64,000 nucleotides of DNA from Puccinia triticina (GCF_026914185.1 NC_070574.1:1240501-1304500); one strand, 5' to 3'. Shown: positions 23,082-36,200, numbered from the stretch's first letter. Program-made: numbers and translations. The notes: a model not told the origin generated them from the letters alone.

Positions 23082-23814
23082 CACTGCAAGAAAAACTCTA
23101 GAAACTGCTTGCAGTTGAGATGCAAGAGCTCAAGGCAAGCTGTGCCTCATGCAAGAATCAAGCACTGGGTGATTCCATGCACATTGTCTAATTTATGCAA
23201 GAGTGAGTCTAAGGTACAAAAAACTAAGTACATCAGTTGATACCTGTGCAAATTCCCCTTTCATGTGCACATAACCCTTTCATGTGCACATACCCCTTTC
23301 ATGTGCACATACCCCTTTCATGTGCATATATCCCTTTTTTATGCATTCACCCCGTTCATAAGGTGTACATAGCCCTTTATGTGCACATACACCTTTCATG
23401 TGTGTATATCCCTTTCATGTGCATGTATCCCTTTCACAATGTGTACATACCCCATTCATCATTTGTTCATGACCCTTTCATGTTTACATGTCCCCTTTGA
23501 GTTTTTTAGGTCCCTTTTAGTACCCCTTTTACCATTCAGGTTTACATACCCCTCTGATGTTTACATATCCCTTTCATGTGCAAATATCCCTTACTGCACA
23601 TACACCTTTCATGCATAAATACCCCTTTCATGTATACATACTACTGCATGAGCATTGAGCACTCCAGCATGTTCAAGATTGAGATGCTGAACAAGGTACA
23701 CACTCAAGGTGCACCAGCACGGAATTTGGGTGCTTGACTCCAGCTTGAGCTGAAGCTTGATTGAAGCTTGCTGCATCTCAACTGCAAGCAGTTTCTAGAG
23801 TTTTTCTTGCAGTG
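23082..23814. mobile_element. Non-autonomous CACTA-like inverted-repeat element (733 bp)
   Basis: The terminal inverted repeats are about 43 bp and nearly perfect. The left end begins CACTGCAAGAAAAACTCTAG and the right end is its inverted copy ending ...TTTTTCTTGCAGTG. The 3-bp sequence CTT flanks both sides (23079-23081 and 23815-23817), as expected for the 3-bp target duplication of CACTA elements. There is no transposase inside; the interior is a degenerate minisatellite. Confidence 0.75.
23248..23640. repeat. Degenerate minisatellite, unit about 18-19 bp
   Basis: Repeated CCCTTTCATGTGCACATAC units, almost exact in the first four copies and progressively diverged after. They fill the centre of the CACTG element. 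Confidence 0.8.
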
Positions 23815-24376
23815 CTTATAGCTCTTTTTACATTTTGAGTAGTATCTTTTTTAAAATATCACACTTCCTTGCCAGATTTCACATTCACCCTGCCTGTCCT
23901 GCACAGTGGAATGGGGCTTGAGGTGGGGCAAAGCATGCTTCTTTGCAAGGGCATTCATTCCACAACACGAAATCTTTCTGGAGTAATGATTCAGTTACAC
24001 TGATGCGCAACACATATTCAACAGGAATTACTGTTTGAATGGCTTGTACTAATGTCTCATTGCACATCAGTTGTACTACAATTAAGAAAAGCAAATCAAA
24101 GAGTTCTACACAACATTGTGTTACCTCCCACATTTCTTCTAGCTGTCTTGAGACTCAATTCAGCCTCATTTCGTTGCCGTACTTATGCATCAATTGTGAA
24201 TCACTTCTGGATTAATTTCAACTTTCTTGTGACTCACTTCTGACAGAGTTCTTGATCAGATTAGGGATAAGTTACTATTCCCATCCGGCTGACATCCGAC
24301 CAAAACTCACATAAAATTCAGCGGTGGCACTCCCTGGGGAGTGGGAACATATCTCCCCTGGTGCATTGGATGAGAT

Positions 24377-24421
24377 CAACCCATTTTAAATTGGTTGAGC
24401 GCATCCCAGTTAAACTGGGAT
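24377..24421. repeat. Two short hairpins in tandem
   Basis: CAACCCATTTTAAATTGGTTG (24377-24397) is an imperfect inverted repeat. ATCCCAGTTAAACTGGGAT (24403-24421) has a perfect 9-bp stem with a one-base loop. Confidence 0.5.
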
Positions 24422-25325
24422 GAATTCATCCCAGCCAAGTATGCTGGCAGTGCTAATGCAAACAAGAAAACTCACATCAAGGCTTTCCTTGAACTTAACC
24501 AAGTCCCTCCTTCCCTGAGGCTTTGCTGGAGGGACTTATGACTTATCAGGATTTTTTCTGAGAGAACCGGATGATACTTGACCCCTCATTTTGTTACATT
24601 ACTCATAACTCATGTAAATTTCAAGTCTCATCTGCAAGACCAACTTTGTCTATATTGTATGCTTCTTCACCTATTTTAGATATTTTCTAGATTGTATTTT
24701 TCTTGAAGGAAAGGTTTCAAACATTTTATTTAGAAAATAAAATAAAAAGAAAAACACAGTGCTTTGGCTGAGCATGCTTGACCTGTACTATGTTATCCGG
24801 CCCAATTGCTTCAGAAATCAGAGTTTTAGAAAAATAAAACAAGTGGGAAAATACTGGGGAGGTGATATCAATTTATATCAGAAGGAGGAGAAGATGCAGG
24901 CCTATTGTCCGCCCAAAGCTTAGGAGGTTGATGTTGTACTCAAGGTTGAGTTCTGGTGGTTCAAAGAAAAGTACCACCAAAGCCCAATTAAAATTCTCTT
25001 TGTGTAAAATTCCTGACAACATGTCCCTCCGACAAAGCCACAGGCAAGAGAGGGGCTTGGTTCCTGCCATGCCACCTTTCATCGCTTTGTATAAGTGCCT
25101 CCGAGGGACTTTGACAAGTTTGGAGATGCTCATTCCTGTATGTTGATAGCTGGACCCTCACAATGTGTACCCGGTATGTATCATGGCAGTGGGTTATGAA
25201 ATATTGAGAAGACGGTCGGGCGAGAGGACCTGAGAGGACAGAATGGGAAGAGGGGCTGGATGGTTTCAAGAAGTGTTCCATCACACAAACCTGTCCTTTT
25301 CGGTCCTCACAGGCATAAAAAGGCG

Positions 25326-25970
25326 ATGCCGGGCCCACAAGCCTCTAATTATGCACCAAAGCAAGTCTCACTCGTTGTCGTTACGGTCGCTACTCGTTAT
25401 GGTCTCTATTCTACTCATTTTCCTAGTCAGTTTCTTTATTTCACCTTTGCCTCGTAGCTGGTATGAACTAACAGACAGGCCTTCTCCAACAGCTTATCGG
25501 ACAATATGCCGCGGTGAACCCGGTACCGACAGAAGGGATCAGTTTACCAGAAGAACAGCCTGCCCATCTGGCTGAATCTCGAGATGTGATCAGCGCTGGA
25601 TCACACGGAGGATTGAATGTCCAGTCGTCGTACCCCCCGATACTTACTCTGGTGAGTTGAGCTCACGGATCCGAGAGCCACTTCGAGCCATATATGAAAT
25701 CTGAATGTTCTTCAACCGATATGTTTGCGCATGTAGCCGCCTCACATAGATCTTGAGATGGGCTGCCATTTCACGGTCCCCAAAGGACGCACCGAACATC
25801 GCGCTATGACGCCCAGTACCAGAACCGTTCAAAGGGGAGGATCATGTTGGAAAGATTGCAAAGAACTCACTTGGGGTGAAATACTGTGTGGTGATCCTTG
25901 TAAAATTCTCTGGCTGCTCCTTTTGTTAGGAGGTATTGTAGCTTTGATTGGTTTTACCAAAGGGTTCTAA
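25326..25970 (+). CDS. Small predicted tail-anchored membrane protein (143 aa)
   Basis: Three exons fit exactly: 25326-25364, 25493-25651 and 25737-25970, all in phase 0 (CAA|GTCTCA...CAACAG|CTT; CTG|GTGAGT...TGTAG|CCG). The N terminus is soluble and rich in Pro, Gln and Gly. A cysteine cluster (CWKDC ... CGDPC) comes just before a single hydrophobic segment, ILWLLLLLGGIVALIGF, at the extreme C terminus. That layout predicts insertion in a membrane with the bulk facing the cytosol, and the cysteines could be palmitoylated; both are inference. No family is recognised. The short first exon makes the model dependent on two splice sites. Confidence 0.6.
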
Positions 25971-25974
25971 ATGA

Positions 25975-26590
25975 AAGCCACATTTTGACCAGATCCAACA
26001 AGGCGATGATGAACCCCGCAGGAGTGCCAGCCAACCAGGCTGCTCCCGGCCGATCAGGCCAAAACGCCAGCTCGGCCGGGGACAACCCTTTAACGGTCAA
26101 CAAGGATGCACCACCTGGCGGGAGAGCTTCCCTTCTATCGACCGGCTTGTGTAGCCTGATCGGCCGGAAGGAAAGCCTCCCGCTGACCAGCTGGCGAGAG
26201 GAAGCAATCCCGCGGAACAGCTTGTAAAGCCTGATCGGTCGGTAGGATCGCCTCCGGGCGACCAGTTTGGGCACACTAGTTAACCGGGCGGGTTTCCTCC
26301 CGGGCGATCTGGTTCCACAGCCCGGAGCAGCCTGGTCGATCGGCCGTGTTTCCTCCCGGTTGATTGAGCTGCATATCAACCTGCAGAAAACCTGCTCGGT
26401 CGAATCGGCGGCAGCCTGCCCCACATAACCGGGTATAGTTGGCCGGGAGGAACCGCTGCCGGTCAGCAAGAAGATATGGGGTTGTTGACCGGAAGGAATC
26501 CCTCCCGGAGTCCCGGTCGGGGACAGGAAGCCCTGCTCGTGCACTACAACGGCCGGGCGGAATCCCTTTTGGTCTTCGAGAGGTGGTGGA
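25975..26590. repeat. GC-rich degenerate repeat tract
   Basis: Irregular recurrences of CGGCCGGGAGGAA, TTTCCTCCCGG and CTGATCGGCCGG, spaced about 50-70 bp apart, in sequence far richer in G+C than its flanks. Long open frames here on the minus strand are repetitive and look like by-products of composition. Confidence 0.5.
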
Positions 26591-26944
26591 TGAAGGATCG
26601 ATGATGACCGGCTCTTGGAGCAACAATCATCCACAGTTTGTCTGTTTCAGCCGGCTCAGCTCTTGAGTTGCATACGTTATACCAAATGCTTCATGCCTTG
26701 GTTTCATCTTAAAATGGAACATGTGTTTTCAACCTGCACCAGAAGATAAATCAGAGCATCTGCCTTTCTGTTTCAAAGCCGTATGAAGACGGGATTTACG
26801 CTCCATCTTCTGTCACACGTTCCACAGGAAGTCCAGTCATTTCTTTCGTGTACAGGGCCCAGGGACCACATTTTTCTTCGCAAACACTATTTCGTCAGGA
26901 TTGCTTGCCATCGCTTGAAAACTTATCCTCAATTTCGATTTAAA

Positions 26945-29205
26945 ATGATTCTTTATCCAAGGTACCTCCAGTTGGTCCTCCTGATTGGAGTCTTCCACTT
27001 GAAAGCAACGGAATCAGCACCGGGGAATGTCTTGACCTGTTGGACAAAAAATCACGATGTGGTTGATGGTAGCATGTCATCCTCATCTTGACATTTTCAA
27101 AAGCAGTAGAGCTAACATTCATTTTCCATTCTTACTCCAGAAGCCGCCATCAGTAATTCTCATAACGATATTTTGGGTGTCCAAAAAAACTCCAAGACTC
27201 TTGCATTTACAATAGCCAAAGAATCCCCTGAAGAATATATTGAAAGAGTTCTGAACCCAATCAAAAGCACCAGATTTCAAAGAACCTGTGAGTTCCAAAC
27301 AAAAACAAATCATTCAAGGAAATCCCCCAGCAACTGAATCAAAAAGTTCATCTTAACCTTCATGATAGCGGCAGAGCTTCCAGAATCTGAGCAAGAAGGA
27401 GAAAGTTAGTTAGCCTCTGGTCTCCAATATGCAGAAGCCTTGTTTCTAAAAAAAAAGTAGCACTAACGGCTTTCTTTAACCAGTTCTGATAAAGCAGATC
27501 ATGCAAGAGTTCAGGTCTCTCAGAGAAAATGTGAAAAGCATGGGCTCAGCCTCCATCCGCGCTATGGTACAGCCGTACCATTCGCAAGTGCAGCATTCTG
27601 TCTTTGTTCCATCCCGATACGCGTCCAAATTAGACGAGATCCACCAAAAAGTTGCCATCCTGAAAGACAATCGGCTGGCTACTTTGAAAGGACGATTCCC
27701 CACTATCTCTATCCTTTCGAACAACTATTCCCCACCAGCCACCGATATCTTAATCCAGCCAAAAAGTGCTGAAACTGATGGTGCAAAAATTGTCTTGGGT
27801 GAAGCAGAAAGGTATATTGCAGAATCTTACCCTTTTCCAGTGAACTATGGAGGGAAGCGATATGATTTGTGCTCATTCATCAAATGTTTTTTTCTCCATC
27901 TCAATTGTCTCAAGGCAAAGCCGTGATCCGGCAGATATTGCTAGCAGTTCCAGGCCCGCTGTCAATTATGAAGAGCACAGTAAGATGCCCCCAGATGAAG
28001 ATCCCAGCAAGCAGGCCTCAGCCAGGCGTCCTGAAGAGCCAGCTCTGGGCGGAGACAGCCATCGGATTATCATGCAACTAATCGGGAAAGACGTCGCGGA
28101 AGAGACTATGGATCTCGTCAAGAAGAGCAGCCCCAACCAAGAGCAGCATGTTGATTGCGACATCTCTGTTCACCGGCTCGGATTCCAAACCATCCATTTC
28201 ATGCACAGGAACCATTTGATCGATCACCACAGTTTTTCCTCGTTATTTACCAAGGTGATTTTGGATGAAGCTGCTGAAAATATGTTCCGCAGTTACATAT
28301 ATGATCAACCATACTTGTTTGGAAAAAGCTATATAGAAGACTGCAAGAATGTGTTCAATGGCTGGTATGCGTCACCGGATAGGGAGATGTTCTCAGGTAT
28401 TTATGTCACTTTTCACTATCAGCTTTACGCATTTGCATTTTAAACTGACGTGTTTGATTTCCTCTTTTTCATTCTGCTCACACAAGTTCTTGAACCCAGA
28501 AAACAAAGAATGTTCTTATTCTACTCCGTGAAACAAATCTTCAATAGGTACAAGAAACTACCTGAAAGCGCAAAGGCCCCACTACTACTCCAACATTCCA
28601 TGGATCTATACTATCATCACATTTTCAAAAAACAGAGTGTTTTCAACCTGTTGGAAGAAGTTTCACCAAGGTCTACACATGAATCAGAGGAACTCGAAAC
28701 GCTGAAAAATCGTCTCAGAAACCGGTGCTATGTTCTCAGAAGCATCGAAGATTTCGATCCAAATGAGCAATATCAAAATGAAGTCTCCGTGGTCTTCCAA
28801 GCGGTCCGGTTTTTCAAGGAGAACTATCCCGACTTAAAGCTGATTGAGCAAGGGGAAGAATTCGAGAAGAAATATGCACTGTGGTATGAGTGCAGTCGCC
28901 TGCACGGAAGACTGGACAACATTCGCATCTACTTGGAGTTCAGATTTGCCGGGAAGCATCCCTCTCCGATGGGTGTCGAGTTCCTCCCCCCCGCCAACAC
29001 CTCGGACTCACCATTCACACCGCAGGACAAACTGGCCCTGATCTCGACCCATGTTGACCTGCTTTTCGCAGAACATGACCGCGCCATTCAGCGTATCCTT
29101 GATGGCGCTCAAAAGAATCGATATTGCGATCATATAAGAGTTTCAGACAGGGTTATTGCTCTGAAAAATAGGATAATTGAATTAAGAAGTGAATCAGCTA
29201 GCTAG
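26945..29205 (+). CDS. Predicted secreted protein A (630 aa), tandem paralogue
   Basis: Six exons fit with consistent phases: 26945-27068, 27141-27287, 27369-27404, 27484-27868, 27915-28396 and 28487-29205. The first exon encodes a signal-peptide-like start (short basic head, then LQLVLLIGVFHL, then small residues before a probable cleavage site near residue 24). The rest has no membrane segment and no domain I recognise; it is charged, mixed helical sequence with few cysteines. A paralogue with identical lengths for exons 1-5 lies at 39364. An extracellular or host-directed role is possible for a secreted rust protein, but nothing in the sequence proves it. It ends at a TAG 16 codons earlier than the paralogue. 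Confidence 0.75.
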
Positions 29206-29495
29206 TAGATAATTCAAAAACCCTCACCTGTTTCACCAGACCGATAAGCGGGTTGATCATCCGCATTTCGCCTGGCCCATTACGGCCTGTAGTTTTGTAT
29301 ACATTCCTGTTGGGAGCTCACTTATCTATGATGGCTCCATTCACAACCAGCCTCCTCATAAGAATTGCATGTGGCACTGCTTTCCTCCTTCTGTCTTATT
29401 GGGGCACAGCACGGCGCTGCGGACCAACTCAGAGTTCGATGATGAGACTGCCAAACCTAACATAGATGTATTCAGTTCTCCATGTTGTTTCTTCA
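29206..29495. other. 3' flank of secreted gene A, duplicated sequence
   Basis: About 29255-29400 is alignable with about 41660-41800 downstream of paralogue B, so the duplication extends past the gene. No separate gene. Confidence 0.55.
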
Positions 29496-29816
29496 TGTTA
29501 GAGTACGGGGGAAGCCAACAGGGTAAACTTAATCAATCTTAGTTTATTCTGAGTTATGCATATATCAATCTTGTATGCATAACTGCGGCACAGCCAGCCT
29601 TGTACTTAGTCTACTCTACGTTGGTATTGGTTCCCTTCTCTCTTCACCGAGATTGGACCCGATACCGTGCGTGCTAGAGCTGACCAGCGACGCATTCCTT
29701 ATCGTCAGGTGAGTAGTAATCATACCAAGATTGGACCCAATACCGTGCGTGCTAGAGCTCACCAGCGACGCATTCCTTATTGTCAGGTTTGCATTCGCCA
29801 CGTTTGGCGTCTTACA
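29496..29816 (+). repeat. Copia 5' LTR
   Basis: Starts TGTTAGAGTAC and ends GGCGTCTTACA. It contains an internal duplication of about 65-70 bp (AGATTGGACCC...CTTATYGTCAGG twice). Confidence 0.93.
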
Positions 29817-30060
29817 GGTTAAAAGCCGGTTCTATAGCTGCCGGATTCGAGCCAATCATCGGGAGACCTGAATGGTCGGACAAGGAGGAAAGCTGAAAGA
29901 AATCAAAGAAGCAGCGATAAAAGAAACAGAAGAAAAACAGAAGAAAGAAAGAGAAAAAGAAGAAGAAGAAAGACAAGAGATATTAAGACAACACGAAGAA
30001 AGAATAAAATCATTCAATACTTTCGAACCTCCTTGACAATCAACATCCACGGACGTAGTC

Positions 30061-31445
30061 ATGGCGGCGGCACCATCAGCTGAAGACCATTTTCACCTCA
30101 AAGGGGAGATCGATCGCCTATCGCAGATTATCGCCTTAGCTGGAATCAACAACACGCCTCCAACACAAAATGAAGGGACCAACAGCGTACTCAACAGCTT
30201 CCACAAGAAACCGCTGGAGTTACACCTGATGCACAACCCAAAGAAAACTTGACTTGCAAAGGGAAAAGCGACTTTCAAAGTTTGGGACCGCAAAATCAAC
30301 TGCACTTTGAAATATGTCTTTGAAAATACCAACACCTTCACTTCTTCGGAGACAAAATTCAAGTCGAAGTCAGCAAAAGATCAGGCAGCCATCGCATGCT
30401 TACTACGGTCAACAATCAAAACACCACTTCTTGACATTGTTGATGGGACTGGATCCGACGATCCTTGGACTATATTCACAAGCCTCAAGAGCCAGTGCAA
30501 CAGGTTGGATCAACAACACAAATTGGACGTCATAAACCAATTTGGCAACCTCATGATGAATTGTTCAAACCCAGGAACGGACATCAATCTTGCGAAATGG
30601 AGCAAGGTGTGGGCGGAGATGACGCAGCTGAAACTCACACTCAAGGAAGTTGGGGGATTGTGCCTCCAAGCAAGTTTTGAAGCGCTGGTTGGGATTGATT
30701 CGAAAACCTTTGAATTCGTGGTCAGCCAGGAACTCGAAGCAGCAAAGGATGTCTCCTTGAATGATGTCATGACTGTCATCCAAGCGGCGACTGGCAAATC
30801 TCAACATAGCTTGACAACAACCGCCAAAGACTCATACCTACCAATGAAGCTCGATGCTATCAATGCCGTCGGAACAAACCCTGGACGATATGCGCCACCT
30901 CATTGTTGTAACCCACAACAATACCCTCAACCTCAGAAACAACCTGGAAACCTGCAGAACGTGCTACCAACGACTTCGCCCAAGCCTAACCTTTCAATCA
31001 AGAAAGCAACAGTGTTCAGAGGATATCCACTCAGTCCCCACCTGAAAAACAAATGGGGACCAAAATGCCACTACTGCAAGCAGGATGGACATTGGTACAA
31101 CAATTGTAAGACTTTCTGGGACAACGTCAACACCGGATTAATTGGTCTGCCACCAGACGGACATGACACACCTGAATCAAACTACCTGCCACCTGACCGA
31201 CCCGGCAAGAACAACAGAATTTGCCAACTAGACGTCCCAGAAATTAGTGACGGGAAGATTTTACTTGACTCAGGAGCTTCAACCCATGTGAGTGGCTCAC
31301 TTGCACTCTACACTTCAACGGAACAACTAGCAGAACCAAGAAAGATTCTTCTAGCAGTTGCTGACTGCTGCATTGATGTTAGGCTCAAGGGTACAATTTC
31401 AATACCGACAAAACAAGGGACAGTTCAAGTTGAAGATGTCTTCTA
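30061..31445 (+). pseudogene. Copia gag and protease (broken)
   Basis: Gag opens at the ATG at 30061. An in-frame TGA at about 30250 interrupts it, after which the same frame continues to a zinc knuckle (CHYCKQDGHWYNNC) and the protease active site LLDSGASTHVSG near 31262. The frame is cut at 31445 by the solo LTR. The TGA could derive from CGA by a CpG transition. Confidence 0.85.
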
Positions 31446-31744
31446 TGTAAGAGTCCTATAAGGGGGGCTCTTCACTTATAAGGGAAAGGGCACTGAGACC
31501 AAGTCTCAAAGTTCTAGTACCCAATGTTGTATTGCAAAGGGGCGGAAGGCTAGCAGGGGAGAGATCAGTATCTCTCTACAAGATCAGGAAAGGAAACAGA
31601 AATGAGAGAAGAAGAGAAACATACCTAGCAGGGGAGAGATCAGTATCTCTACCAAGCTAGGTGGGAGCGGGAGGACGTGGAACTATATGGGTCCCACTTG
31701 GGACTCTGTGACATTTTTGTGACACCCCAAGAGGGGGGCTCACA
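31446..31744 (+). mobile_element. Solo LTR (299 bp) inside Copia pol
   Basis: TGTAAGAGTCC...GGGCTCACA with the exact 5-bp duplication TTCTA on both sides (31441-31445, 31745-31749). Without it the Copia frame reads straight through. It is related to the solo LTR at 62513: both contain CAAAGTTCTAGT and two copies of a CTAGC...GGGAGAGAT module. Confidence 0.88.
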
Positions 31745-33229
31745 TTCTATTGCCATGGAGTGGACGGGATCATACTTTCGGTCAGCCAATTGACAAGCGC
31801 GGGTTGGCGGATTTATTTTAAAGATCAAGATGCCTTACTTACTAGCCCCTCAAATGTAGTATTTAAGACGTTGTGTAGCAACCATTGCTGGTTCCTAAGC
31901 AATTTAAATCAAACGTTGCAAATAAACAAGGTCACACAGCGACCATCTTTTGATCCGTTTCTGTGGCACCGCCGGCTTGGCCATGTGTCTGAAGACGTGG
32001 TATGGCAATACCTTAAGCAACACTACCCGGATGAGTTGGAAGAAAAATCGTGAGCCTCCTTTTTCTACCAACAGTGTGCGACATCAAAGAGCATCGACAA
32101 GAAATTGCCGGGGGGGAATTCATTGATACCCCGTGATAATACTCTAGATCTGCTGGTGACGAACGTGGCCGGACCTTTTTCTCATGACATGTCTGGAAAA
32201 CAATACATCCTTACAATGCGGGACCATGCTTTGACGTACATTTGGTGTGAAGCTATGACTGAAAGGACCAAAGTGCCAGGGAAGATAATGGCTTGGCTTA
32301 ACCACTTGAAGATAACTTTTGGTAGATTTCCAAAAGTCATACGTTGCAATAATGCACCGGAATACACAGCTTTGCTCAAAAAGTTACTAGCGCCAACCGG
32401 AGTCTCTCTTGTGCCAGTTCCACCATACAGCCCAGAAAAAAATGGGGGAGCCAAGCGTGTCAACCGTACACTAGGCAACATGGCCAGGACAATGCTCCAC
32501 GAGTCTAAAATGCCACGACCCTACTGGAGTTACGCCCATTGCATGGCGGCACATATCCACAACAGAATTCCCAACAAAAAGGTCAACACGTGCCCACTGA
32601 CGTCTTTGTACGGAATTGATATATGTCTTGTACCCGTTTGGGGCCAAGGCAATCGTACACATTCCTAAAGAAAAACGGGATAAACTATCACAGCAAGCAC
32701 ACGTCGGACGACTTATTGGATATCCAGCAACTCATGGGGGGGGATGGCTTGTGCATTCTTCTTACAATGGCCGCATTCTACACACCAACTCAGTAATATT
32801 CCCAGAGTTCCAAAATCTACCGGTGAAGGTGAAGGAAAAATCAAAAGGAAACCTAGATTTTATAATCAACCAAATAGTACTCAAACTGGGTGAAGAAGAA
32901 ACCAAGGTCAACGCTAAAAATGAAGAACAAGCAATGACAAAACTTCCGGTGAATGAGGACAGACAAATTCTGCTAACGATCCGGTCGGCCCTGAAGAAAA
33001 CCAACTCCAAAGAGTGGTTTGAAGCAGCGAACTATGAAATTGACAAGTTTTTTGAGCTGGACGTATGGGAAGCCGTTGAACCTTTCCCAGGAGCCAAAGC
33101 GCTTGGATGCCACTGGGTGTTTGCAATCAAGCACGGGATACAAGAAGGCAATTAGGAAATTTTTCAAGCGAGGTATGTGGCAAAAGGTTTCAATCAAGTA
33201 ATGGGACAGGACTGTAATGAGACATACGC
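31745..33229 (+). pseudogene. Copia integrase and start of RT (broken)
   Basis: It contains the pre-integrase motif FLWHRRLGHVS, then a TGA near 32051, then the integrase core. Catalytic positions are altered: RCNNAPEY where the family has an acidic residue before Asn, and ENGGAKR where it has Ala-Glu-Arg. A frameshift lies near 32620-32640. The RT start (QGMGQDCNETYA-like region) ends at 33229 at the nested insertion. Confidence 0.85.
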
Positions 33230-36200
33230 TGTGGAACTACTCTGAGGGAAGAATAGAGCTTGAGAGGGATTTGGTGCTTGAAGGGCTGCCTCTCAGGGGA
33301 ACAAGAAAAAGAATATAAGAGTATGGACTCTTAAGGAAAGGTGTGGCTATGGAGATTCTTGAGGTATGTCTAAGGGTTTACTTTCTACTAATCTAATAGC
33401 AAGGTAAAGGTAATGTAAAGTCTGTCCAACCTGATATATTTGGCATAGACTTATCAAGCTTGTCCACTCTGATTTAATGGCATAAGCTAGGCTAGTGAAT
33501 GGTGACCAGTGATCTGGATTGCTGGGACAGGATCTGATGGGGAACAAAAGGTAGGGCCAAAGAGGGCAGGCTATATACAAAATATTATGGGGCTGAGTTG
33601 TGGTTGGAAGAAAAGATGAAACAGTGAAAATTCTCAATCAAAGGGCTGAGGCTGAAACTGCTATCACCAGGAAAAAAAAATAGTCACTTGATGGCAAGTG
33701 ACATGATGCAGCTTTGGTTTCTGCTCCAGAGCTACTCCAGCGCTGCTCCAAGTCTGCTCCACCAGCACTTGTAGAGCTTGCAGGACTGCACCAGAGCACT
33801 CAATGTGGCACAGTCAGCTGATCCTAATTTTTTCCTAGGAACAGCTGATGCTCATCATAAGCTGAGCGGTAGGCATTGACTGAGCCTGGGCCAAAGCTGA
33901 GCATTGGCTGAGCCTGGGCCACAGCTGAGCATTGGATATTCCAAGCCTGATACAAATCCAAGTGTCAGCTGGACCAAGAATATTCCAAATCTGAGCATCG
34001 GCTTAGCCAAAAATGGTCCAAAGCTGAGCATCATCTTGGAAAAGGCTTGTGCAGAGCTTAGGATCAGCTGGGACAATACTGTTCCAAAGATTAACACCAG
34101 CTGGCCCAAAGTTTTTCAAAAGCTGAGCATCAGCTGAGCCAATGCTGGTACAAATCTGAGCATTGGCTGAGCCAAGGCTGTTCTAAAGCTGAGTATCAGA
34201 TGTTTTGAGACTATTAAAAAGATTAATATCACCTGAGCCAAGGCTGTTCCACAGCTGAGCATCAGCTGAGCCAAGGCTGGTCCACAGCTGAGCATCAGCT
34301 GAGCCAAGGCTGGTCCACAGCTGAGCATCAGCTGAGCCAAGGCTGGTCCACAGCTGAGCATCAGCTGAGCCAAGGCTGGTCCACAGCTGAGCATCAGCTG
34401 AGCCAAGGCTGTTCCACAGCTGAGCATCAGCTGAGACAAGGCTGGTCCACAGCTGAGCATTGTCTTAGCCAAGTTTGGTCCACAGCTCAGCATCAGCTGA
34501 GCCAAGGCTGGTCCACAGATGAGCATAAGCTGTTACAGGAGTGGTCAGACTCAGAATCTGAGCATTGGATGGGCCAAGATTTATCCAAAGCTGAAAATCA
34601 GCTGAGCCAATAATGGTCAAGCTGAGCATTGGCTGGGCCAATGATAGTCCTAGTATGAGTCTAAGATGAGCCATGAGTGGAATAAAGCTGAAACGCAGCT
34701 GGGCCAGGACTGGTTCTGATCTGGGCAACAAAGCTGAGCATGAGCTGGGCAACAAAGCTGAGCATAAGCTTGGAGCTAAAGCTGAGTATCAGCTGACCAG
34801 AAATAGGGATCAGTATTGCCCAGTGAAAACTGAGGATCTCCTGTGGAAATTCTGAAAGTGGTTAGATGGTGGGTAGATGGTGGGTAGATGATGGGTAGAT
34901 GGTGGGTAGATGGTGGGTAGATGGTGGGTAGCCTGCTGGAGCTGGCATGATGTCACTTGTCATCAAGTGACTATTTTTTTTTTCCTGGTGTATGGGGATG
35001 GAAAGTTCTGGAATGAGGCTGAAATGTGGAGAGACAATGAAACATCAGAAGAAAGGGATTACATGTCATATGAGTGGCTGAAAAGGGAAGGGCTGAAACC
35101 AAAGGGGACAAGGGGTAACCAAGATGAAATCTCTAGTCTGGCTCTGTATGATGGGTGACTTTCTCCCACTTGTGCCTAGCTGGGTGCTTGAGAAATACTG
35201 AGTTGGTGTAGGTGGGTATCCAGAAGGTGGGAAAAAAGGGTGAAGAGAGAATGGGGGGCCTGTTGATGGGTATGTGTCAGCCTCAGTGATGCCAAGAACA
35301 GCTTTCTTCTAGCTACACCGGGTGATAGCGAATAAAAGGGTAGGTTTTTGAGGTTGTTTTGTTTGGAATAAATAAAAGAAATATATATTTTTAAAGGAGG
35401 GGCCTGCAAACAGGGGTTGTTTAGATCCCTCCTAAGATAATAGCTGGGGCCTGCTAGCAGGTGTAGTTATATTCCCAGTCTTACAGTTAAAAGGAAATAG
35501 CGGCGATAAAGAGAAATGGTTTCTTACTTACTTATAATAAGGAACCAATCTGTTATTGCTGCGAGAGATGATCGAGAATTTACGGAAGGCTAGAGACGGC
35601 GAATGTTCAAAGACGAGATCGATCGAAAGCTGAGAGGAAATCGATGAGATACTGGTATTAGAATATCAGTGGGTTGTCTTAAGCTGAGGAAAAAATGAAA
35701 TGAGGTCGAACAGACCTCCTTAAATATTCTTTCCTTATCTTGATTCAATGGGGATACTATTTCACTCGAATGTCTTCGCGGGCTGGGGCGGACAGTATTT
35801 CTCGATGACATTCGATTCTTGATGGGGTTGTTGCTTTTCTGTCAGTTTATCTTTCTCGAGTTCGGATGGGGCGGTTGGTTATCGAGGTCTATCGGCTTAT
35901 CTCTCTAGAACTTGGTTTATCGCACTCGAACTCGGATAAGGCCTTATTTTGTCTGGAGAATATTATTTCTCAGACACAATATTATAAGTGACACCTGTCA
36001 ACTAGATGTCATTGACATTTTTGTATGTAGCTCACGCGCACGGGTGTAGTTTAATATTCACCCTGACTATATTTCAAATATTCACTACTTTTCAGATTAA
36101 ACTTATATGTATTTATATCTTTATATTATAAGTGACAGATCAACTAGTTGTCTGTCACAAAAAATTCTAAATATCATTTATAATTATTTATACAAGTGTT

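Larger units (their letters stand above)
22579..25325. other. Intergenic with repeats
   Basis: No convincing gene. It contains the CACTG-ended inverted-repeat element, short hairpins near 24.4 kb and low-complexity A/T-rich sequence. Confidence 0.5.

Noticed and set aside
23248..23640. CRISPR-like array of short repeats
   Set aside because: Units are contiguous and diverged, without spacers, inside a eukaryotic inverted-repeat element.
25954..26634. 226-codon minus-strand frame
   Set aside because: It covers the GC-rich degenerate repeat, is internally repetitive and has no domain.
27860..27915. Frameshift in secreted gene A relative to B (T-run length)
   Set aside because: The T-run lies inside a sequence that splices cleanly in both copies with identical exon lengths.
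34116..34526. Open frame encoding an 11-residue repeat protein (minus strand)
   Set aside because: It is produced by a 33-bp minisatellite inside a transposable element, without start context or conserved ends.
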